Assembly: GCF_018413605.1 (NCBI RefSeq)
Contig: NZ_JAHCDN010000003.1
Location: 294,688 to 358,687, forward strand
From: Variovorax sp. PCZ-1
GTDB lineage: Bacteria > Pseudomonadota > Gammaproteobacteria > Burkholderiales > Burkholderiaceae_C
DNA: 64,000 bases
Reading direction: 5' to 3'
Below the pieces are notes generated by a model. That model did not search any database, was not told where the DNA came from, and worked only from the letters and a program-made list of their open reading frames with translations. Numbering within the stretch: the first letter of the stretch is position 1; each line of letters begins with the position of its first letter. Positions 16,403-25,056 of the stretch are shown one piece after another. Made by a program: the position numbers and the translations under genes.

Positions 16403-17386
16403 TTACCAGTGCAAAGCGCTGGTGTGCACTGGTGCATCCCAAAGTGTCTTGGTTTCGTCGTCAAGCAAGCTGAGCGTGATTGAGGCGCCCGTCATTTCGA
16501 GTGCGGTGGTGTAGTTACCCACCAAGCTGCGTACCGGTTTGAAGCCAAGCGCCAATAACTGCTCGTTGGCTTTGTGATGCAAAGCATACAGCTCCATCAA
16601 GGGTGTTGCACCTAAGCCATTGATATGCAGTAGCAGTTCTTGGCCCGCTTTGGGCTGCAGATCCTTCAGGATAGCTGTGAGCAATTCATCAACGATGGCA
16701 TCTGCTGGTTTGAATTTTTCTCTGCGCCGGCCTGGCTCACCATGAATACCCACGCCGATCTCCATCTCATCGCCGCCAATATCAAAAGTGGGCACACCTG
16801 CTTCGGGCACGATGCAGCTGCTGAAAGCTACCCCCATGGAGGCCGTGTTTCTGTTGACACGATCACCGAGCGTCTTGCATTCCTCCAATGTTGCGCCTTG
16901 CTCGGCGGCAGCGCCCAAGATTTTTTCCACCACGAGCGTTCCAGCCACGCCTCGCCTGCCTGTGGTGTGTGTGGAGTTTTCCACCGCCACATCATCGTTG
17001 ACCAAAACCACCTTGTTGTCGATATCGAGCATTTCTGTGGCCATCTGGAAATTGAGCGTATCGCCTGTGTAATTCTTGACGATGAAAAGAATGCCCGCAC
17101 CGGTGTTCACCCGACGCGCTGCTGCAATCATTTGATCGGGCGTGGGTGATGTGAATATTTGCCCAGGGCAGGCAGCATCCAGCATGCCCTTGCCCACCAT
17201 GCCAATATGCAAAGGCTCATGCCCAGAGCCGCCGCCAGAGATCAATGCAACACCTTGGGTTTTGGCTTGTTTCCGATACACAGCTTTGGGCGCTAAGCTC
17301 ACTGAGACGATATCGCTGTGCGCAGATGCAAAGCCCTGTAAGCTCTCATGCACCAGTGCTTCAGGATCATTCAGAAATTTTTTCAT
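16403..17386 (-). CDS. dhaK: DhaK-type dihydroxyacetone kinase subunit (copy 1)
   Basis: A 327-residue DhaK domain protein that binds dihydroxyacetone (or a similar ketose) through a hemiaminal bond to histidine. Visible motifs: SGGGSGHEPLHIG, DAACPGQIFTSPTPDQM, VAVENSTHTTGRRGVAGTL, and GVGIHGEPGRRR with the probable covalent histidine. It is closely similar along its whole length to the DhaK encoded at 25.1-26.0 kb. No DhaL or DhaM gene accompanies this copy; the only DhaL is in the divergent operon. The ATG at 17386 matches the start of the paralogue; a TTG four codons upstream is rejected. speD follows 7 bases downstream. Confidence 0.9.
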   Translation of the reverse strand: MKKFLNDPEALVHESLQGFASAHSDIVSVSLAPKAVYRKQAKTQGVALISGGGSGHEPLHIGMVGKGMLDAACPGQIFTSPTPDQMIAAARRVNTGAGILFIVKNYTGDTLNFQMATEMLDIDNKVVLVNDDVAVENSTHTTGRRGVAGTLVVEKILGAAAEQGATLEECKTLGDRVNRNTASMGVAFSSCIVPEAGVPTFDIGGDEMEIGVGIHGEPGRRREKFKPADAIVDELLTAILKDLQPKAGQELLLHINGLGATPLMELYALHHKANEQLLALGFKPVRSLVGNYTTALEMTGASITLSLLDDETKTLWDAPVHTSALHW

Positions 17387-17450
17387 GGGTATTGCCAATG
17401 AGGTTAGATGCAGAAATCCCGCTACAGATCATACGGAATGTCTGCTGCCA

Positions 17451-18485
17451 TCATGCTAGGTTTTCTACCGTGGCAATCTCGACCCGAGGATGACCCACAG
17501 ACAGCGCTCCCCGCACGCCGTCACACAAAGATCGCAGCACTCGCCCTGCAGCCAACACGGAATACTGAACATCTTGATGGAGCACATAAGTCAGGCCTCC
17601 ACTCACGAGCAAGTTGCGGTGAGGTTCAATGAGATCATGCCCAGCAACGCGCACGGAAGTGCCATAACCCATGCTATCCAAAGCGCGAACGATTGCTGCA
17701 CTGCCCACTGAGACAATATGAACAGCGCCCAAGGGCGCAGCTTGATTCAGATTCCTTATTGCATCACGGGTGAGTTCAAAGATGTCCTCTTCCTTTTCTG
17801 GAATATCCGTGATTTGGATGGGTAAGACCTGTGCGAAACGCTCCTCCAGCAAGTGCAAAAACCCGATGCTGCGATCAATCTCAGCCGCATAGCGCGTGGC
17901 AGGGCTGACCAATAAACAGCAAGAGGGCTGGTGCTGAGGCAGGCTATGGCCCAAAAGCGTGCCTGCCGTGCGCCCAGCCGCCCGGTTGTCTGCGCCGATA
18001 TACGTCTCACGCATGGAGCCAGGCACATCAGAGAAAAGCGTGACTACATGCACGCCGGCGCGCACCAGCTCGTTAATCGCCAGCTTCACAGCGGGAACAT
18101 CGGGTGCTAAGACGGCTATGCCATCAAAATCCGTCATGCTGGCCAATTGGCTTGCAAATACAGCCGGATCTTCTGCAGGCAGGCGGTGCGTCACTTCGGT
18201 GATGTGTTGGTGGCGAAACTCACCTGCGGCTTGCGCAATGACGCGATCTACCAGATCAAAAACCCCGCGTTTGACGGCTGGCAAGACGAAGGCAAACCGG
18301 TAGTTGGCTGATACACGCGGCCTACCACGTGAAGGTGTACTCGCTCCTAGCTTTTGCATGGCCGCCTGCACACGCTCAACGGTTGCCGGGTTCACTCCAG
18401 GGCGATTATTGAGCACCCGATCCACAGTGGCCGTTCCAACACCCGCTTCTTCAGCAATTTGAGTGATCGTGATTGGCGTAGTCAT
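17451..18485 (-). CDS. LacI-family transcriptional regulator
   Basis: A 344-residue repressor. The N-terminal LacI helix-turn-helix reads ITITQIAEEAGVGTATVDRVLNN, followed by a type I periplasmic-binding-protein-like sensor domain that resembles the sugar-binding group. ATG at 18485 places the helix-turn-helix at the very N-terminus as usual. It is divergent from the ABC transporter operon and upstream of dhaK copy 1, so it is the likely local regulator of both units. The effector is probably the imported polyol, triose or a phosphate of it. Confidence 0.9.
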   Translation of the reverse strand: MTTPITITQIAEEAGVGTATVDRVLNNRPGVNPATVERVQAAMQKLGASTPSRGRPRVSANYRFAFVLPAVKRGVFDLVDRVIAQAAGEFRHQHITEVTHRLPAEDPAVFASQLASMTDFDGIAVLAPDVPAVKLAINELVRAGVHVVTLFSDVPGSMRETYIGADNRAAGRTAGTLLGHSLPQHQPSCCLLVSPATRYAAEIDRSIGFLHLLEERFAQVLPIQITDIPEKEEDIFELTRDAIRNLNQAAPLGAVHIVSVGSAAIVRALDSMGYGTSVRVAGHDLIEPHRNLLVSGGLTYVLHQDVQYSVLAAGRVLRSLCDGVRGALSVGHPRVEIATVENLA

Positions 18486-18793
18486 GAGGTTTTTGATGGA
18501 TTTAGTGCATAGCAATTATGCCTTTGGTCAAAAAAGCATCAACTCCATCATAAACCATGGCTCGAGCAGCACGTCTTAGGGATGAGGAAATATGAAATCA
18601 CATCAAAAACAGCCTCATTTTGGTGAAAACCAAGGGTTTGTATTGATTTAATGATTGATTTATTTAATTATTATTCAATCACCATCTGATGTGATTAATT
18701 GTTTGGCGTTTGCTTTGACGAAAAGATGACATCACTGGCGGAAATAGACACAGGCCATTCTTCAACATCTCATTAGGAAAATTAGGAGCAAAC
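18486..18793. promoter_or_regulatory. Divergent control region between lacI-type regulator and ABC operon
   Basis: A 308-base AT-rich stretch with no gene. It should hold the promoters of the regulator-dhaK-speD side and of the ABC operon. The 9-mer AATCACATC (18596-18604) recurs inverted as GATGTGATT (18688-18696), 83 bases apart, which suits looping by a tetrameric LacI-type protein. A Shine-Dalgarno (TTAGGAG) precedes the binding-protein ATG. No -10/-35 pair is clear enough to mark. Confidence 0.5.
18677..18696. promoter_or_regulatory. Candidate operator palindrome
   Basis: AATCAC and GTGATT arms separated by 8 bases, giving a 20-base dyad about 100 bases before the binding-protein gene. 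A regulator dyad is expected here because a LacI-type gene is divergent. CRP-like binding is also possible because the half-sites resemble TGTGA. Confidence 0.4.
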
Positions 18794-20122
18794 ATGAAAA
18801 CTTTGACTCGCAAGCTTGCGGTTGCAACTGCAGCCGCACTAGGCTTGATGGCAGGCGCTGCACAGGCGCAGCAAAAACAACTGACGCTTTGCTGGGCGGC
18901 TTGGGACCCAGCAAACGCTTTGGTGGAGTTGTCCAAAGACTTCACAGCCAAGACAGGCATCCAGATGAAATATGAGTTTGTGCCTTGGCCTAACTTTGCC
19001 CAGCGCATGCTCAATGAGCTGAACTCCAAAGGCAAGCTGTGCGATCTGTTGATCGGCGACAGCCAGTGGATTGGCTCTGCTGCCACAGAAGGCCACTACA
19101 TCAAGCTCAATGAGTTCTTTGACAAGAACGGCATCAAGATGACTGATTTTGCGCCCGCCACCGTTGAGGGCTACTCCACATGGCCAAAGGGCAGCAAAAA
19201 CTACTGGGCACTGCCAGCTATGGGCGATGCAGTGGCGTTCGCCTATCGCAAAGATTGGTTTGCACGACCTGACCTGCAAGCAGAATATAAGAAAAAGCAT
19301 GGCCGCGCTCTGGCTGTGCCTACAACATGGGATGAGTTCAAGAAAGTGGGCGAGTTTTTCCAAGGCCGCACGATCGATGGAAAGAAGGTTTACGGCGCAG
19401 CACTTTACACAGAGCGTGGCTCCGAAGGCATCACCATGGGTGTGACCAACACCATGTTCAGCAGCGGTATGGAGTTTGCCAACCCTGCCAAGCCCTATGA
19501 CATGAAGGGCTTCATAAATAGCCCAGCCGCAGTGAAAGGCTTGAAACTGTACAAAGATTTGTACGACTGCTGCACACCTCCCGGCCATTCCAATGCCTAC
19601 ATGACGGAAAACCTGGATGCTTATAAGTCTGGCCAAGTCGCCATGCAAATGAACTTCATTGCCTTCTGGCCCGGCGTTGCCAAAGATCCGCAGGTCGGTG
19701 GCGAGAAGAGCGGCTTCTTCGTGATGCCAAAAGGTGAAAAGCACTTTGCACAGTTGGGCGGGCAAGGCATCTCCGTGGTCAAGTACTCTGACAAGCAAAA
19801 CGAAGCTTTGGAGTATCTGAAATGGTTTGCGCAGCCCAGCATTCAGCAGCGCTGGTGGGATGCGGGTGGCGCTTCCACTCACAACGCCGTACTGAGCAAG
19901 CCTGGCTTTGAGAAGAGCACGGCATACGCGCAGGTGTATCTCGACTCCATGAAGATCGTCAAAGACTTCTGGGCTGAGCCAACCTATGCGCAATTGCTCT
20001 TGGCGATGCAAAAACGTGTTCACAACTATGTGGTGGCCAAACAAGGCACGCCGCAGGAAGCACTGGATGGTCTGCTCAAAGACTGGACGGAAGTGTTCAA
20101 GGAAGACGGCAAGCTGAAGTAA
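18794..20122 (+). CDS. ABC transporter periplasmic solute-binding protein (glycerol/sugar type)
   Basis: A 442-residue family 1 extracellular binding protein. A clear Sec signal peptide (KLAVATAAALGLMAGAAQAQ) is followed by the mature domain: LCWAAWDPANALVELSKDF, LLIGDSQWIGSAATEGHYI and a C-terminal lobe with WAEPTYAQLL. The whole cluster (binding protein, two permeases, a small membrane protein, two ATPases) has the composition of the rhizobial glycerol importer GlpSTPQUV, where the binding protein is GlpV. Substrate assignment is by that analogy plus the linked DhaKL genes. Good Shine-Dalgarno (TTAGGAG). Confidence 0.85.
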   Translation: MKTLTRKLAVATAAALGLMAGAAQAQQKQLTLCWAAWDPANALVELSKDFTAKTGIQMKYEFVPWPNFAQRMLNELNSKGKLCDLLIGDSQWIGSAATEGHYIKLNEFFDKNGIKMTDFAPATVEGYSTWPKGSKNYWALPAMGDAVAFAYRKDWFARPDLQAEYKKKHGRALAVPTTWDEFKKVGEFFQGRTIDGKKVYGAALYTERGSEGITMGVTNTMFSSGMEFANPAKPYDMKGFINSPAAVKGLKLYKDLYDCCTPPGHSNAYMTENLDAYKSGQVAMQMNFIAFWPGVAKDPQVGGEKSGFFVMPKGEKHFAQLGGQGISVVKYSDKQNEALEYLKWFAQPSIQQRWWDAGGASTHNAVLSKPGFEKSTAYAQVYLDSMKIVKDFWAEPTYAQLLLAMQKRVHNYVVAKQGTPQEALDGLLKDWTEVFKEDGKLK

Positions 20123-20226
20123 GCCGTGATGCAGATGGATGTGGCCTCTTGGGGCACATCCATCTTGTTTCCTTTGTTTGGTTACGCGCTGGATCGGCGC
20201 GAGAGATCAGCTCACCCAAAAACATC

Positions 20227-21129
20227 ATGAATTCATTGACACAACGCTCTCAAGGGCTATCAGATAGATCACTGGCTTGGCTCTTTGTCACACCAACGAT
20301 TTTGCTCTTGCTGGCTTTTAATATCTTTCCGCTATTCTGGACGATCTACCTGTCGTTCACCAACTATCGCGCCAACCGCCCCAATGCAGACACCGATTGG
20401 GTGGGAATTGCGAATTACCAGCGCGTTTTGGCGGACGAAGCGATTTGGGAAAATATGCGTGCAACGGCGCATTTTCTTTGCTGGTCCATCGCATTGCAAT
20501 TGATCCTAGGATTTTTGTTGGCTTTGCTGCTGAACAAGAAATTTCGCAGTCACAGTTTTTGGAGCACTGCCATTTTGCTGCCTATGATGCTCGCACCTGC
20601 GGTGGTGGGCACATTCTGGAAGTACTTCTTCGAGCCTCAATACGGCATCTTCAACTACATCATCGGTTTTTTTGGTGGCGATGCTCAGTTCACTATGCTG
20701 GGTGATACCAATCTGTCGCCATGGGCGATCATCTTGGTAGATACATGGATGTGGACGCCCTACGTGATGCTGTTGCTATTGGCGGGTTTGCGCTCCATCC
20801 CGGGTTATCTGTATGAGGCGGCAGAAATTGATCGAGCCTCTGAGTGGACGAAATTCTGGCAAGTTACTTTGCCCATGATGTTGCCTTTCATCGTGTTGGC
20901 GGTCTTATTCCGCACGATTGAGAACTTCAAGATGTTTGACTTGGTGGATCAATTGACCAATGGGGGGCCAGGTGCCATCACAGAACTTGCTTCGATCAAG
21001 CTCAAACGTGAGGCTTTTGAAAAGTGGCGCACCGGTTACGCCTCCGCGCTCGCCATCATTTTGTTTGTGGCAATTTACGGCCTGTCATTGGTCACAGTTC
21101 GCTATCTCGATAAGGTCAAACAACGATGA
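20227..21129 (+). CDS. ABC transporter permease (MalF-like, GlpP-type)
   Basis: A 300-residue inner-membrane permease with about six helices. The binding-protein-dependent transport loop is EAAEIDRASEWTKFWQVTLPMM near residue 200, which contacts the ATPase. The start is the ATG at 20227 (MNSLTQRSQGL); an upstream in-frame start would add an unlikely N-terminal tail. It pairs with the next permease, whose ATG overlaps its stop by four bases. Confidence 0.88.
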   Translation: MNSLTQRSQGLSDRSLAWLFVTPTILLLLAFNIFPLFWTIYLSFTNYRANRPNADTDWVGIANYQRVLADEAIWENMRATAHFLCWSIALQLILGFLLALLLNKKFRSHSFWSTAILLPMMLAPAVVGTFWKYFFEPQYGIFNYIIGFFGGDAQFTMLGDTNLSPWAIILVDTWMWTPYVMLLLLAGLRSIPGYLYEAAEIDRASEWTKFWQVTLPMMLPFIVLAVLFRTIENFKMFDLVDQLTNGGPGAITELASIKLKREAFEKWRTGYASALAIILFVAIYGLSLVTVRYLDKVKQR

Positions 21130-22073
21130 AAACCGCCGTTCACAGCCCGCTGGAGCCTACTGCGTTTGCCAAATGGTTCGCAGCATGTGCCGTTATTACT
21201 TATGCGCTGATCTCGCTGATTCCATTGGCATGGATTTTCATGACCAGCTTCAAAACACCACAAGATGCTATTGCGTACCCGCCCAAAATCGTAGCTGAGC
21301 AATCCTTGGTGGGCTATGTCAATTTGTTCACCACGCGCTCACGCGTGAGTGCAGATGAGCTAGCTGCGTTACCGCCCCCAGCAACGTGGTACGAGAAACT
21401 GGTTCGTGAGCAGCAAATGATTTTGGCTGGCCCATCTCGTTTCAAAGACCGTTACCTCAATTCTCTGATCATTGGGTTCGGCTCCACGCTGCTGTCCATC
21501 GTCTTGGGAACGCTGGCGGCCTATGCATTCTCGCGTTTTCGCATACCGGGCAAGGATGATTGGCTGTTCTTCATTTTGTCAACACGGATGATGCCGCCGA
21601 TCGCTGTGGCCATTCCGATCTATCTGATGTTTAGAAATGTTGGATTGAGTGATACCTATACCGGCATGATTTTGCTCTATACCGTAGTGAACTTGTCGCT
21701 GTCTGTGTGGTTGCTGCAAGGCTTCATGGATGAGATTCCTCGTGAATACGAAGAGGCAGCCATGGTCGATGGCTACACGCGCTGGCAAGCGTTTTTAAAG
21801 GTCGTTTTGCCACAAGCAACAACGGGAATCGCTACTACCGCAATTTTTTGTTTAATTTTCTCGTGGAACGAGTATGCATTTGCTTTGCTGCTCACGAGTG
21901 GCACAGCACAGACTTCGCCGCCTTTCATTCCCACCATCATTGGTGAAGGCGGCTTGGATTGGCCGGCGATGGCTGCGGGTACGACGCTGTTTTTGCTACC
22001 CGTTCTTTTCTTCACGATTTTGCTGCGCAAGCACCTGCTGCGTGGAATCACATTTGGAGCCGTTCGCAAATGA
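21126..22073 (+). CDS. ABC transporter permease (MalG-like, GlpQ-type)
   Basis: A 315-residue MalG-type permease with about six membrane helices. The ATPase-coupling loop EYEEAAMVDGYTRWQAFLKVVLP lies in the C-terminal half. A periplasmic insert after helix 1 (residues of about 50-100) is longer than in MalG of E. coli. The start overlaps the previous permease stop (ATGA) and its stop overlaps the next ATG, so the three are translationally coupled. Confidence 0.88.
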   Translation: MKTAVHSPLEPTAFAKWFAACAVITYALISLIPLAWIFMTSFKTPQDAIAYPPKIVAEQSLVGYVNLFTTRSRVSADELAALPPPATWYEKLVREQQMILAGPSRFKDRYLNSLIIGFGSTLLSIVLGTLAAYAFSRFRIPGKDDWLFFILSTRMMPPIAVAIPIYLMFRNVGLSDTYTGMILLYTVVNLSLSVWLLQGFMDEIPREYEEAAMVDGYTRWQAFLKVVLPQATTGIATTAIFCLIFSWNEYAFALLLTSGTAQTSPPFIPTIIGEGGLDWPAMAAGTTLFLLPVLFFTILLRKHLLRGITFGAVRK

Positions 22074-22267
22074 ACACTCATGACAAGTCTTCTGTATTGC
22101 GCTCGATTCGGCGTGAGCTGTGGGAGCCTATTTTTGCTGTATTAATTGGTGTTGGCTTGGTGATGCTGATGCAACCTTGGTCGATCCAAGTGTATGGCTA
22201 TAGCTTTTCCGTGTTGCTGTTGGGCGTGCTGGGCTACTCGGTGGCTGGCAAATTGCCGAAGGAATAA
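22070..22267 (+). CDS. Small membrane subunit of the importer (DUF2160/GlpU-like)
   Basis: A 65-residue protein with two membrane helices (LWEPIFAVLIGVGLVMLM and SFSVLLLGVLGYSVAG). The ATG at 22070 overlaps the stop of the permease gene (ATGA), so it is almost certainly expressed. A small DUF2160-type protein in this position is a feature of the GlpSTPQUV glycerol importer, as I recall it. Its role in transport is unknown. Confidence 0.75.
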   Translation: MNTHDKSSVLRSIRRELWEPIFAVLIGVGLVMLMQPWSIQVYGYSFSVLLLGVLGYSVAGKLPKE

Positions 22268-22269
22268 GT

Positions 22270-23376
22270 GTGGCTGAAATCATCATCAATCAACTCCACA
22301 AAAGCTTTGCAGATTTTGTGGCGGTTCGCAATTCAAGTTTGAAGCTGGAAGACGGCAAATTTGTGGTGCTGCTCGGTCCATCAGGCTGCGGGAAGACCAC
22401 CACGCTACGCATGATTGCTGGGCTGGAATATCCCACCTCCGGGCAAATCACGCTAGACGGCAAAGATGTGACTTATCTGCGCCCAAGAGAGCGTGATATC
22501 GCCATGGTGTTTCAGCTCTTTGCGCTGTATCCCCACATGGGTGTGCGTGAGAACTTGGCGTTTCCTCTCAAAAACGAAGGCTTGCCAAAAGCTGAAATTG
22601 ATCGCCGTATCAACGAAGTGGCCGCGATCTTGCGCATTGAGCATTTGATGAACTCTCGCTTAAGCAGCTTGGCCGGTGGTGACCGCCAACGCTTGGCCTT
22701 GGGGAGGGCAATTGTGCGGCAACCCAAGGCGTTTTTGATGGATGAGCCATTGGGCACGCTCGACGCCGAATTCAGGGAGCTGATGTGCATTGAATTGCGA
22801 AAGTTGCACGAGCGCTTGAAAACAACCACGGTATTCGTCACACACGATCAAAACGAAGCCATGGCTTTGGCCGACCATATTGTGGTGATGAATCAAGGCG
22901 ATATTCTTCAAGCAGATTCGCCAGAAGGTGTCTATAACTTTCCAAGTTGTGTTTTTGTGGCGCAGTTTATCGGACGCCCCCCTATGAACTTGTTGCCGTT
23001 ATCGCAAGGCGTGCAAGCGGGTGTGCGCGAGGTGAAATTGGGTGGCGTGAGCGTTGCGATTCCTTTGACGATTGGACACGCAAATAGCGCCTTGTTGGGT
23101 ATCAGGCCAGAACACGTGATGCTCACCAATGATCCACAGGCTATCCAAGGAAAGATCAGCCAAGTGGAATACTTCGGCTCTCACTGGATTGTTGTTGTTG
23201 ACACCGAAAGCGGATTGATTCGAGCTATGGTGCCCAAAACAAACCGCCCCAACGAGGGCGATGTGGTGGGCGTTCAATTCAAGACGGAGCGTACTGTGCT
23301 GTTTGACGCTGTATCACAGCAGTTACTTGCCAGCGAAACAACGCAAGCACACCAACGGAGCATGAATCATGGCTAG
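22270..23376 (+). CDS. ABC transporter ATPase 1 (UgpC/MalK-like, GlpS/GlpT-type)
   Basis: A 368-residue ATPase starting at GTG 22270. Walker A is GPSGCGKTT near residue 37 and Walker B is AFLMDEPLGTLD. The C-terminal TOBE-type regulatory domain contains GIRPEHV. The ABC signature is unusual: LAGGDRQRLALGRA replaces the usual LSGGQ, with alanine and aspartate at two normally fixed positions. This may mark a catalytically weak half of a heteromeric ATPase pair, since a second ATPase with a near-canonical signature follows. The gene overlaps the next by eight bases. Confidence 0.87.
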   Translation: MAEIIINQLHKSFADFVAVRNSSLKLEDGKFVVLLGPSGCGKTTTLRMIAGLEYPTSGQITLDGKDVTYLRPRERDIAMVFQLFALYPHMGVRENLAFPLKNEGLPKAEIDRRINEVAAILRIEHLMNSRLSSLAGGDRQRLALGRAIVRQPKAFLMDEPLGTLDAEFRELMCIELRKLHERLKTTTVFVTHDQNEAMALADHIVVMNQGDILQADSPEGVYNFPSCVFVAQFIGRPPMNLLPLSQGVQAGVREVKLGGVSVAIPLTIGHANSALLGIRPEHVMLTNDPQAIQGKISQVEYFGSHWIVVVDTESGLIRAMVPKTNRPNEGDVVGVQFKTERTVLFDAVSQQLLASETTQAHQRSMNHG

Positions 23377-24400
23377 TATTTCGCTCAAATACATCACTAA
23401 AAAATTCCATAAAAAGACGGCAATCAACGCACTGAATTTGGATATCCAAGAAGGTGAATTTTTCGTCCTCTTAGGACCGAGTGGCGCAGGAAAAACCACA
23501 ACACTGCGATTGATTTCTGGTCTGGAAAAGCCAGACCAAGGCAGTATCTTATTTAACAGCAAAGATGTGGCAAATCTTGCGCCAGCGCATCGCGATTGTG
23601 CGTTTGTCTTCCAACAGTATTCCTTGTATCCGCATCTGACGGTGTATGACAACATGGCGTTCCCGTTACGCTCGCCTTTGCTGAAAACGCAAGAAGCGGA
23701 AATCAAGAAACGCGTGCATGAAATTGCAGAGCTCTTGCACATGGAATCCAAGCTGCAACGCAAGGCGACGGCGCTCTCTGGCGGTGAAATGCAGCGCGTT
23801 GCGATTGGTCGTGCACTGGTGCGTCGCCCGCAAGTGTATTTGATGGATGAGCCACTGTCCTCACTGGATGCCAAGCTGCGTGAAGAGCTTCGGGTTGAAC
23901 TCAGGCGCATTCAAAAATCCACGGGATCTACGGTGGTCTATGTGACGCATGACCAAGTTGAGGCGACCACCATGGCAGATCGCATTGGTATCTTGGAAGA
24001 GGGCCATCTGGAGCAAGTTGGAACGCCCCAGGATATTTACAGCAACCCATCTTCGCTCAAAGTCGCCCAGCGACTCGGCTCCCCCGCCATCAACGTGTTG
24101 CCGACCGATTGGCTAGCTGGAAACACAGATATTCAACTCAACACCAAAGCAGCATTTGTTGCCATTCGCCCTGAAGACATCAGCATCATGCCCGCATCCT
24201 CGGGGCCTGTTTACAAGGTGATTGAGTGTTCTTTGGCAAAGCACTTACTCGTGACGGAGCGCTCGGGTGTTGAGGTTCGCGTGAGCCAGCCCATGGATCA
24301 CAGCATCGCACCGGGATCTACCGTATCACTGGGTTTTAGTGGCCGTGGGGGCTATCAACTGTTCGGCAAGGCGGGCGAACGGCTCGCCTTTAGCCATTGA
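23369..24400 (+). CDS. ABC transporter ATPase 2 (UgpC/MalK-like, GlpS/GlpT-type)
   Basis: A 343-residue ATPase with Walker A GPSGAGKTT, signature LSGGEMQRVAIGRA, Walker B VYLMDEPLSSLD and the switch histidine in YVTHDQVEA. The C-terminal TOBE-like domain has AIRPEDI. The signature retains LSGG and so is closer to canonical than ATPase 1. Two different ATPases in one importer operon fit the GlpS/GlpT arrangement. ATG at 23369 lies inside the end of the previous gene. Confidence 0.9.
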   Translation: MASISLKYITKKFHKKTAINALNLDIQEGEFFVLLGPSGAGKTTTLRLISGLEKPDQGSILFNSKDVANLAPAHRDCAFVFQQYSLYPHLTVYDNMAFPLRSPLLKTQEAEIKKRVHEIAELLHMESKLQRKATALSGGEMQRVAIGRALVRRPQVYLMDEPLSSLDAKLREELRVELRRIQKSTGSTVVYVTHDQVEATTMADRIGILEEGHLEQVGTPQDIYSNPSSLKVAQRLGSPAINVLPTDWLAGNTDIQLNTKAAFVAIRPEDISIMPASSGPVYKVIECSLAKHLLVTERSGVEVRVSQPMDHSIAPGSTVSLGFSGRGGYQLFGKAGERLAFSH

Positions 24401-24416
24401 TTTTTAGGAGTAATAC

Positions 24417-25043
24417 ATGAATACAGCATTGATCATTAACTCGATTTTCGCAGTGCAAAAAGCAATCCTGGCGAATGAGGCAAATATTGAATCGTTAGAC
24501 CGTGCTATCGGCGATGGCGACCACTTCATCAATGTTCGCAGAGGTTGCGAAGTGACAGCAGAGTTGGCCAAAGATCTGAAAGACGAGTTGCCTGCACAAG
24601 TCTTTCACAAGATTGGCATGAAATTGCTATCGACGATTGGTGGCGCATCTGGGCCTTTGATTTCCAGCTTCTTTATGGCCATGGGAAAAGCTTTAGAGGG
24701 TGTGACTGAGCCATCTCGTGCGCAGTTTGCGATTGCTTTCGGAGCGGGGGTGGATGCCATCAAATCACGTGGCAAAGCCGATTTGGGTGAAAAAACCATG
24801 TTGGATGTGCTCATTCCGGCGGCAAGACTGCTCCAAAATTTTGCGCATGAGCCTATTGAGCTAGAAAAACTATGCAAGCTGTTGAAGGAGGATGCACATG
24901 CCAACATGCTGTTCACCAAAGACATGATTGCCACCAAGGGGCGTGCACATTTTCTGGGTGAGCGCGCCTTGGGGCATATCGATCCTGGCTCAAAAACCTG
25001 CGAAGTCGCGATTGGCGCAGTGTGTGATTTGTTGACAGCATAA
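24417..25043 (+). CDS. dhaL: DhaL-type dihydroxyacetone kinase subunit
   Basis: A 208-residue DhaL domain protein, the nucleotide-binding half of the two-part dihydroxyacetone kinase. The metal- and phosphate-binding segment is DRAIGDGDHFINVRRG near residues 28-43, followed by GGASGPL and GEKTMLDVLIPA. In PTS-type systems DhaL carries tightly bound ADP rephosphorylated by DhaM; no dhaM is visible in the window. Shine-Dalgarno TTAGGAG precedes the ATG. It follows the ATPase by 16 bases and precedes dhaK copy 2 by 13. Confidence 0.92.
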   Translation: MNTALIINSIFAVQKAILANEANIESLDRAIGDGDHFINVRRGCEVTAELAKDLKDELPAQVFHKIGMKLLSTIGGASGPLISSFFMAMGKALEGVTEPSRAQFAIAFGAGVDAIKSRGKADLGEKTMLDVLIPAARLLQNFAHEPIELEKLCKLLKEDAHANMLFTKDMIATKGRAHFLGERALGHIDPGSKTCEVAIGAVCDLLTA

Positions 25044-25056
25044 AGGTCGTTGAATC

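Noticed and set aside
18839..20044. Long antisense open frame (about 400 codons) opposite the solute-binding-protein gene; similar ones opposite the SPFH (8740-9495) and DUF4178 genes (10408-11130)
   Set aside because: They are shadows of well-supported genes, with no ribosome sites, recognisable domains or plausible protein character.
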